Shown piece by piece: positions 30,946 through 36,071 of a stretch of DNA of 36,071 nucleotides; positions within the stretch are counted from its first letter, which is position 1; each line of letters opens with the position of its first letter. Position numbers and translations under genes: made by a program. Below the pieces are notes generated by a model, which was not told the DNA's origin, searched no databases, and saw only the letters and a list, made by a program, of their open reading frames with translations. Source of the DNA: an uncultured Pseudomonadales bacterium (lineage in GTDB: Bacteria > Pseudomonadota > Gammaproteobacteria > Pseudomonadales > Azotimanducaceae); NCBI GenBank assembly GCA_947258825.1, contig CAMYJX010000059.1, forward strand, positions 1-36,071, given 5' to 3'.

Positions 30946-32775
30946 TCAGCTCACCTTCAATCCGCGCATCTGGCCCTGTTCCCGCCAGTCTTCCAGCAGC
31001 TTGTAGAATGCCACCGGTCCCAGACCGTAGTTGGCATTCTGCAGCGACCGGTCCTGGGGCTTGCCTTCGTTGTTGTAATACCCCGGCGTGCAATCGGCGA
31101 GAAACTGCTCGTTCAGCCGCGCGTACTGAACGATGGCATCGACCCACTCGCCCTCTGCTTCTTCCGTGGCTTCCACCCGGTGCTGATTGCCCTGTCGGCA
31201 CTGGCCGACGATGTAGGCGATGTGCTTGCTCTGCTCGTTCAGGGCGTGGGGGTAGTTGGCGGTAAAACCCGACTGACCCATGGAACCCATGATGAAGCAG
31301 TTGGGGAAGCCGTGGCAGTGCATGCCATGCAGCGTGCGCATGCCGTCCTTCCATTTTTCCGAAAGGCTGACGCCGTCCCGGCCATAGGTCTCGTAGCCGC
31401 AGCGGCGGGAATACTCGGTACCTACCTCGAAGCCGGTGCCGAAGATGATGCAATCCACTTCGTATTCCTGGCCGTTGGCCACCACCCCTTTCTCGGTGAT
31501 CCGCTCTACCCCCCGACCCTGGGTATCCACCAGCGTCACGTTGGGGCGATTGAAGGTGGGCAGGTAGTCGTCATGAAAGCAGGGCCGCTTGCAGAACTGG
31601 CGGTAGAAGGGCTTCAGAGATTCCGCGGTCTCCGGGTCCTCGACGAGGGCTTCCGCACGGGCGCGAATCTGCTCCATCTTCTGAAAGTCAGCCAGCTCCA
31701 CTTTCTTCAGCAACGCATCGGGTGACAGATCGGGCTCGTCCTCGTTGCGCACCAGAAACAGCAGGTTACGGATGATCTCGGTCCAGCCATCCTGGACCAG
31801 ATCCTCCTCCTCGACACCACCAGAGGTGAGAACGTTGAAGTTGTTCATGCGCCGCTGATGCCAGCCGGGCTCCAGACTCTCTGCCCACTCGCTGTCGGTG
31901 GGTCGATCTGCTCGAACATCGATGGAGGACGGCGTGCGCTGGAAGACGTAGAGCTGCTTCGCGCTGGCGCCGACGTGGGGCACGCACTGCACGGCGGTGG
32001 CGCCGGTGCCGATGATCGCCACCCGCTTGTCCCGCAGGCCGGTCAGCTCGCCTTCGGCGCTGCCGCCGGTGTAGTCGTAATCCCAGCGGCTGGTGTGAAA
32101 GGTGTGACCCTTATAGGTGTCGATGCCTGCAATGCCCGGAAGCTTGGGTCGATTCAGCGGTCCGTTCGACATGGCGACGAAACGCGCGCGCATGGCGTCG
32201 CCACGATTGGTTTCGATGATCCAGCGCTCGCTGGTCTCATCCCAACGCAGGGCGGTCACCTCCGTCTGAAAGCAGGCGTCCCGGTAAAGATCGTATTTGC
32301 GGGCAATCTCCTGGCTGTACCAGAGGATTTCCTTGCCATCGGCATATTTGCGCTTCGGCATGTAGCCCACTTCTTCGAGCAGCGGCAGGTAAACGTAGGA
32401 CTCTATGTCGCAGGCCGCCCCCGGATACCGATTCCAATACCAGGTGCCGCCGAAATCGCCGCCTTTTTCGATCACACGGATGCTCTGCACGCCGGCGTCC
32501 CGCAGCCGCGCGCCCGCCAGCAGCCCACCGAAGCCGCCGCCGATGACCACGACCTCCACCTCGTCGACCAGGGGCTCGCGCTCGATCTTCTCCTCGAGGT
32601 AGGGGTCGTCGATGTAGCGGGAGAAATCGCCGCTGACTTCGAGATACTGATCGTTGCCGTCTTCTCGCAGCCGCTTGTCACGCTCGGCGCGATACTTTTC
32701 CCGCAGCGCGTCGGGGTCGAATCCCAGATCCAGGGCAGAGGTTTTAGGAGTTCCCGTGGGGTTGCTGGCAGCCAT
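30946..32775 (-). CDS. Type I Baeyer-Villiger monooxygenase, cyclopentadecanone/phenylacetone-MO type
   Basis: The 609-residue flavoprotein has an N-terminal extension of about 70 residues typical of the CPDMO-like group. The FAD motif VVVIGGGFGGLLAG (GGGFGG 79-84), GTWYWNRYPGAACDIESYVY (from 110), the BVMO fingerprint YKGHTFHTSRWD (221-232; Tyr in place of the usual Phe), and the NADPH motif IIGTGATAVQC (GTGATA 256-261) are all present, as is the C-terminal GPVAFYKLLEDWR tail. Such enzymes convert ketones, often large cyclic or steroid ketones, to esters or lactones. It follows the TauD-like gene by 84 bp on the same strand and converges with the CoA-transferase gene over a 15-bp gap. The ribosome-binding site is weak (gagacc). 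Confidence 0.94.
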   Translation of the reverse strand: MAASNPTGTPKTSALDLGFDPDALREKYRAERDKRLREDGNDQYLEVSGDFSRYIDDPYLEEKIEREPLVDEVEVVVIGGGFGGLLAGARLRDAGVQSIRVIEKGGDFGGTWYWNRYPGAACDIESYVYLPLLEEVGYMPKRKYADGKEILWYSQEIARKYDLYRDACFQTEVTALRWDETSERWIIETNRGDAMRARFVAMSNGPLNRPKLPGIAGIDTYKGHTFHTSRWDYDYTGGSAEGELTGLRDKRVAIIGTGATAVQCVPHVGASAKQLYVFQRTPSSIDVRADRPTDSEWAESLEPGWHQRRMNNFNVLTSGGVEEEDLVQDGWTEIIRNLLFLVRNEDEPDLSPDALLKKVELADFQKMEQIRARAEALVEDPETAESLKPFYRQFCKRPCFHDDYLPTFNRPNVTLVDTQGRGVERITEKGVVANGQEYEVDCIIFGTGFEVGTEYSRRCGYETYGRDGVSLSEKWKDGMRTLHGMHCHGFPNCFIMGSMGQSGFTANYPHALNEQSKHIAYIVGQCRQGNQHRVEATEEAEGEWVDAIVQYARLNEQFLADCTPGYYNNEGKPQDRSLQNANYGLGPVAFYKLLEDWREQGQMRGLKVS

Positions 32776-32859
32776 GTTCGATAGGTCTCAGACAAAGAGC
32801 CGAGCATTTTTCCAGATTTTCAGCCGGAGGTCCCGTCAAAAGTTTGCTTTCGCTGCGTT

Positions 32860-33726
32860 TCAGGCGGGGACGGCAGATTCCGTGCGGGCGTCACCGGCGA
32901 TGCGGGCGTGATACATGACCCGGGGCTCCCGCATGTCCCAGGGGCAGGCCCGATGCAGCAGGCAGCGGTTATCCCACAGCACCGCATCCCCCGGGCGCCA
33001 GTGATGATGGTAGATGCGCGGCGGCTGGCAGGCAAAATCCATCAGATCCTGCAGCAACCGTTCGGAATCTTCGGCCGCCATGCCCGGGATGCCATAGGCA
33101 TGTCGCCCGATCAGCAGCGCCGGGCGTCCCGTCTCGGGGTGGACTTTCACCAGCGGCCGCAGCGGCGGCTCCTGCCCATGGAACCCGTAGCCGCTGTAGT
33201 CGCTGCCTTCGGCCGGCGCGTGCTCCAGCTTCGACTGGCTGTAATACAGAGAATGGTGTGCGGCAAGCTCGGCAACTCGCGTCCGCATTCCCTCATCCAG
33301 GGCATCGTACGCGGCGCGCATATCGGCCCAACCCGTTTCCCCACCCTGTGCGGGCACCACGTGGGCAGTGAACACGGCGCCTTTCGCCTGAACCGGCATG
33401 TAGGTGCTGTCGCTGTGCCAGCCCATGTTGCCTTTGAGGATCTTGATCACATCGTCGCCGCCGTCATCCGTCCGTACCGAGCCATCTTTGCGGACGTTGC
33501 TGATCGGGGCGAGCTCGAACTCCAGCTCGCCAAAGCGACGGGCGAATGCGACCTGCTCGTCATTGCCGAGGTGCTGGTCCGGAAACACCAGCAGCGCGTG
33601 CTCCAGCCACAGCTGGTAGAGGTGGGCGAATTCGACGTCGCCCAGGCCCGCGAGTCTGGGACCCGTGACCACCGCACCGAAGGTGCACGGTAGCGGTTGG
33701 ACCTCAAAATTGCTGTCGCCTGCCAT
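32860..33726 (-). CDS. TauD/TfdA-type Fe(II)/2-oxoglutarate dioxygenase
   Basis: The 288-residue protein has the iron-binding facial triad: H104-x-D106 in GWHSDSTYMP and His258 in NRCLLHRACPWD. The 2-oxoglutarate-binding Arg269 follows 11 residues after the last His (REPRVMYH). Such enzymes hydroxylate an unactivated carbon while oxidising 2-oxoglutarate to succinate and CO2; substrates include taurine, 2,4-D and alkyl sulfates. The start at 33726 is supported by GGGAGG 7 nt upstream; the frame upstream has no typical sequence. It lies 44 bp after the OYE stop and probably belongs to the NUDIX-OYE-TauD unit. The actual substrate cannot be told. Confidence 0.93.
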   Translation of the reverse strand: MAGDSNFEVQPLPCTFGAVVTGPRLAGLGDVEFAHLYQLWLEHALLVFPDQHLGNDEQVAFARRFGELEFELAPISNVRKDGSVRTDDGGDDVIKILKGNMGWHSDSTYMPVQAKGAVFTAHVVPAQGGETGWADMRAAYDALDEGMRTRVAELAAHHSLYYSQSKLEHAPAEGSDYSGYGFHGQEPPLRPLVKVHPETGRPALLIGRHAYGIPGMAAEDSERLLQDLMDFACQPPRIYHHHWRPGDAVLWDNRCLLHRACPWDMREPRVMYHARIAGDARTESAVPA

Positions 33727-33770
33727 AAGCGTTCCCTCCCGCCTTTTCTCTGAGCGCTCTGCGATCCCTG

Positions 33771-34844
33771 CTACGCCACGAACCCCGGCCACCGACTCAT
33801 GTAATCGATAAATGCATCGCCAAGACCCTGCTGGTGAAGGTATGCCCGGCTGACCGGGAGTCTGGCTGGTTCGAAACCCGAATCCTTTTGCGCTTGAAGT
33901 GGGAAATCGTGATTCAGAATGGCGGCCCTCCCCAGCAGGACGAAGTCCGCGCCGGCTTCGAGGCAGGCCAGCGCATCCTGGGGCCGGGCAACCTTACCCG
34001 CGACCCCCAGGCGCACGTCGCCGCGTTCGAGCTCGGAGAAATAGGACAGCAGGCTGCGTCCTTTAAGCGCCTCGTCTTCCGGCTCCTTGAATACGTCCCA
34101 CAGCGACATATCCAGGTAGTCCACCGATCCTGAGCGAATAAGGCGCCGGGCCACGTCCTGAACCTCTCTCAGCGCCATCCCGAAGCGCTCCGGCGACAGC
34201 CGCACCCCAACCTGGAAATCGTCCCGGCAACGGGCGCGGATGCCTTCAATGGTATCAAACAGCGGGCGCGCTCGATTTTCCAGCGACCCGCCGAAGCGAT
34301 CGTCCCGATGGTTGATCTCGCTGCTGAGAAACTGGCACAGGAGGTACCCGTGAGCGCCGTGGAGTTCCACCCCGTCGAACCCGGCGCCGTCCGCGCGCTC
34401 GGCCGCCGCTACGAAGTCTTCTACCACCTGCTCCACCTCGCCGGTCGATAGCGCCCGAGCGCCAAACTCCTCGTTCACGGAGGGACACACCGGATTGGTA
34501 CCGATCAGGTCCGCGGGCGAGCGCATGCCCGCGTGGTGCAACTGCACCGCCGACAGGCTACCAGCTCGCCGAATGGCTTCCGCCAGTCCGGTCAGCGCCG
34601 GCAGATGATCGTCCGAGAAGATACCCAGCTGCCCCGGGAAACCCCGGCCCTGAGCCTGCACGTGGGCGGCGCAGGTCATGGTCAGCCCGAACCCACCCTG
34701 GGCTCGCATCAGCAGCCAGTTTCGCTCGACGTCCGAGAGTCGACCATCATCGTGGCTCTGCGAGTTGGTCAGAGGTGCCAGCATGAAACGGTTCTTGATG
34801 GCCGGACCGTGGCTGAAGCTCAGGTGTTCGAACAGTGATTGCAT
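33771..34844 (-). CDS. Old yellow enzyme family NADH:flavin oxidoreductase
   Basis: The 357-residue FMN-dependent TIM-barrel protein starts SLFEHLSFSHGPAIKNRFML, typical of the family. It carries the paired His162/His165 in ELHGAHGYLLCQFLS, then NHRDDRFGGSLENRAR (178-193), and a late phosphate-binding segment ADFVLLGRAAI. Such enzymes reduce activated C=C bonds of enones or, in some members, open rings or dealkylate substrates. There is no C-terminal iron-sulfur/NAD domain, so it is a single-domain (classical) member. The ATG follows the NUDIX stop by 3 bp, with GGAGG inside the NUDIX 3' end; the two are probably co-translated. Confidence 0.93.
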   Translation of the reverse strand: MQSLFEHLSFSHGPAIKNRFMLAPLTNSQSHDDGRLSDVERNWLLMRAQGGFGLTMTCAAHVQAQGRGFPGQLGIFSDDHLPALTGLAEAIRRAGSLSAVQLHHAGMRSPADLIGTNPVCPSVNEEFGARALSTGEVEQVVEDFVAAAERADGAGFDGVELHGAHGYLLCQFLSSEINHRDDRFGGSLENRARPLFDTIEGIRARCRDDFQVGVRLSPERFGMALREVQDVARRLIRSGSVDYLDMSLWDVFKEPEDEALKGRSLLSYFSELERGDVRLGVAGKVARPQDALACLEAGADFVLLGRAAILNHDFPLQAQKDSGFEPARLPVSRAYLHQQGLGDAFIDYMSRWPGFVA

Positions 34845-34847
34845 GGA

Positions 34848-35603
34848 TCAGCAGTCCTCCGTGGTGTTTTCGAAGATGAAACCGCCCTCGGCCATCACCA
34901 GGCGGTGGCGCTCACCTGCAACTTCCGCATCCCAGGTGTCGTATCCCGCATCACCCCGCCACATAGCCACCCGGACGTCGTCTGACCGTTTGCCCAGGCG
35001 CGTCTCGTAGAATCTGGCATCCCTGCCCCTGAGCTGCCCGAGCAGCGCATCCACCGATGGGTAGCGGGACAGCTGGTGCAGGGTAATCCACGTGGGAGGC
35101 GCAAGGTCTATTTCTCCCGCGCCATGGCGACGCAGCGCCGCCGCGGGGCTCATCCAGGCATGATCCTGAATCTCGCCGCCATCAATACTTACCGAATGAT
35201 CGTCCGCGCGCGCCGCAAAAAACCAGGTGGAAAACCGTTTCGGCGTGATCGGCGGCGGCGTCCAGTGCGAGAACCACACGAAATCCTCAGCTTTCGAGCG
35301 GATGCCCGCCTCTTCCAGCGTTTCACGCACCGCGGCGTTACGAGCGGCGGCGTCGATATCGCCATCCTCAGGAAAATCTTCCGGGTCGATGCGCCCGCCG
35401 GGAAAAACCCACATGCCGCCAAAGGCGATCTTGGAATTTTTATGCACCATCAGAACTTCCGGCTCCGGATTGTCCCGCAGCAGAACCACCGTGGCGGCGG
35501 GAATCAGCTCGCTGCCACCTTCCCGCTCATGGAGGTTGTCGCCGTAAATGTCGTTGCGATGTTTCGACAGGTTCGTCGATTGGGGGTCATCCGTTGCTTT
35601 CAT
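34848..35603 (-). CDS. NUDIX hydrolase
   Basis: The 251-residue protein has a NUDIX box, FPGGRIDPED (from residue 67) through to AAVRETLEEAG, with the metal-binding REtlEEAG at 93-100 and a few extra residues (FPEDGDIDAAARN) lengthening the middle. NUDIX enzymes hydrolyse nucleoside diphosphates linked to another group; this longer type resembles CoA-diphosphatase-like and NUDT19-like members, which would suit a CoA-ester setting. The ATG at 35603 has AAAGG 6 nt upstream. It is the first gene of the NUDIX-OYE-TauD-BVMO strand and is divergent from the PaaX-like regulator. The substrate is unverified. Confidence 0.9.
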   Translation of the reverse strand: MKATDDPQSTNLSKHRNDIYGDNLHEREGGSELIPAATVVLLRDNPEPEVLMVHKNSKIAFGGMWVFPGGRIDPEDFPEDGDIDAAARNAAVRETLEEAGIRSKAEDFVWFSHWTPPPITPKRFSTWFFAARADDHSVSIDGGEIQDHAWMSPAAALRRHGAGEIDLAPPTWITLHQLSRYPSVDALLGQLRGRDARFYETRLGKRSDDVRVAMWRGDAGYDTWDAEVAGERHRLVMAEGGFIFENTTEDC

Positions 35604-35746
35604 AGATTGCCTTTCACCGTCCGTGACTCCAACTTTTTACCATGCCAATACCCTGCCGCACCCCGGGGCTTCTGCCATCTTCCCATCGACCGCTTTCCGG
35701 GTCGAGTCGACCCACAGGGCCCGGCAAGACAATTTATTACCAATAC

Positions 35747-35778
35747 TTGATACCTCTGATGCTTTGCGTAATATTACG
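35747..35778 (+). promoter_or_regulatory. Probable promoter of the PaaX-like gene with a palindrome over the -10
   Basis: TTGATA (35747-35752; 5 of 6) and TAATAT (35769-35774; 4 of 6) are 16 bp apart. A perfect 12-bp palindrome, CGTAATATTACG (35767-35778), covers the -10, so a bound dimeric protein would block the promoter. The region is much lower in GC than the rest of the window. It lies between the divergent NUDIX gene and the regulator, making autoregulation and control of the NUDIX-BVMO cluster plausible. Confidence 0.5.
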
Positions 35779-35800
35779 GTTTGATTGCGTTTATGCCAGA

Positions 35801-35842
35801 TTTAGTAATGACTCTTTGGTAATGATTCTTTAGTAATGACTC
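35801..35842 (+). repeat. Three tandem 14-bp units, each with an ATG, at the start of the PaaX-like gene
   Basis: The units tttagtaatgactc (35801-35814), tttggtaatgattc (35815-35828) and tttagtaatgactc (35829-35842) follow one another; the middle one differs at two positions. Each contains ATG (35808, 35822, 35836). The first two open frames stop within four or five codons, and only the third leads into the regulator. The repeats sit between the likely transcription start (about 35781) and the coding region. Confidence 0.9.
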
Positions 35843-36071
35843 GAAACCGGAACAAGCCCAGCGCCGTGATTCTCGACATGCTGCGCAGCGCTCGCAGCCG
35901 GCACCGAACGGCACGTTCCCTGATCGCCGCCGGCGAGCTGTTCGGCTTTTCAGAGAACACCCTGCGCGTGACGCTGTCGCGGCTGATGACGCGCGGCATC
36001 ATCGAGAGCCCGGAGCGCGGCCTGTATCGACTCGCCCGACAAACCGACGCGTTGAACGACTTCGTGGAGCG
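35836..36071 (+). CDS. PaaX-family transcriptional regulator, N-terminal part (partial)
   Basis: The frame runs off the right edge after 78 residues: MTRNRNKPSAVILDMLRSAR and onward. The pattern 'SLIAAGELFGFSENTLRVTLSRLMTRGIIESPERGLYRL' matches the N-terminal winged helix of PaaX-like regulators, which repress phenylacetate and related catabolic genes and are released by CoA thioesters. This suggests a CoA-ester signal for the neighbouring catabolic genes, which is inference. There is no ribosome-binding site between the third repeat and the ATG. The effector-binding C-terminal part is outside the window. Confidence 0.8.
   Translation, partial: MTRNRNKPSAVILDMLRSARSRHRTARSLIAAGELFGFSENTLRVTLSRLMTRGIIESPERGLYRLARQTDALNDFVE

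Noticed and set aside
1..36071. tRNA, rRNA, CRISPR array, integrase, transposase or att sites
   Set aside because: No cloverleaf-like sequence, spaced repeat array, mobile-element gene or flanking direct repeats were recognised by reading; no dedicated search could be run.

Overview
The window is high-GC, densely packed DNA with a strong G/C preference at third codon positions, Gram-negative envelope systems (two RND efflux systems, an outer-membrane lipocalin, a MscS-type channel) and many overlapping ATGA/GTGA gene junctions. Together with the small DUF6316-type and DUF4197-type proteins, this suggests an aerobic gammaproteobacterium, perhaps of a marine lineage such as Halieaceae or Spongiibacteraceae. 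That placement is inferred from gene content and is not proven. No rRNA, tRNA, CRISPR array, phage gene, transposase or insertion sequence was recognised.

Layout. (1) 1-2739: the end of a probable sulfotransferase, a Rieske oxygenase with a tiny translationally coupled partner, and a divergent short-chain dehydrogenase. (2) 2741-6912: a two-gene HAE1-type RND pump with its adaptor and no outer-membrane gene beside it. (3) 7044-12406, plus strand: an acyl-CoA synthetase, a large hybrid histidine kinase, a small unknown protein, a SnoaL/NTF2-fold protein and a DUF6316-type protein. (4) 12453-18613, minus strand: a copper/silver efflux operon consisting of a small secreted Cys/His protein, a broken cusC-like gene, cusB and cusA. 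A MscS-like channel diverges from it. (5) 20163-23100, minus strand: lipocalin, fluoroacetate-dehalogenase-type hydrolase and an unusual class I glutamine-amidotransferase-like protein. (6) 23258-26911, plus strand: GNAT acetyltransferase, Baeyer-Villiger monooxygenase (BVMO), thiolase-like protein without the nucleophilic Cys, and a DUF35 protein. (7) 26915-28067, minus strand: a truncated exported VOC protein and a DUF4197 protein. (8) 28254-30930, plus strand: glutathione peroxidase and a double-length class III CoA-transferase. (9) 30946-35603, minus strand: NUDIX hydrolase, old yellow enzyme, TauD/TfdA dioxygenase and a second BVMO. (10) 35836 to the end: the start of a PaaX-like repressor behind a repeat-rich promoter.

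How the genes may work together. Much of the window looks like an accessory catabolic region for an oxygenated cyclic, steroid-like or terpenoid-like substrate. It offers ring or side-chain hydroxylation (Rieske, TauD-like), alcohol/ketone interconversion (SDR), enone reduction (OYE), oxygen insertion next to ketones (two BVMOs), CoA activation (synthetase, CoA-transferase), and side-chain C-C cleavage (thiolase-like plus DUF35, as in the Ltp2/ChsH2 retro-aldolase pair). The substrate cannot be read from sequence. The most distinctive items are the BVMO/Cys-less thiolase/DUF35 operon, the glutamine-amidotransferase-like protein with a large insertion beside a complete fluoroacetate-dehalogenase signature, the tandem CoA-transferase lacking the catalytic Asp in both halves, the out-of-frame deletion in the cusC-like gene, and the three-fold 14-bp repeat carrying start codons in front of the PaaX-like regulator.
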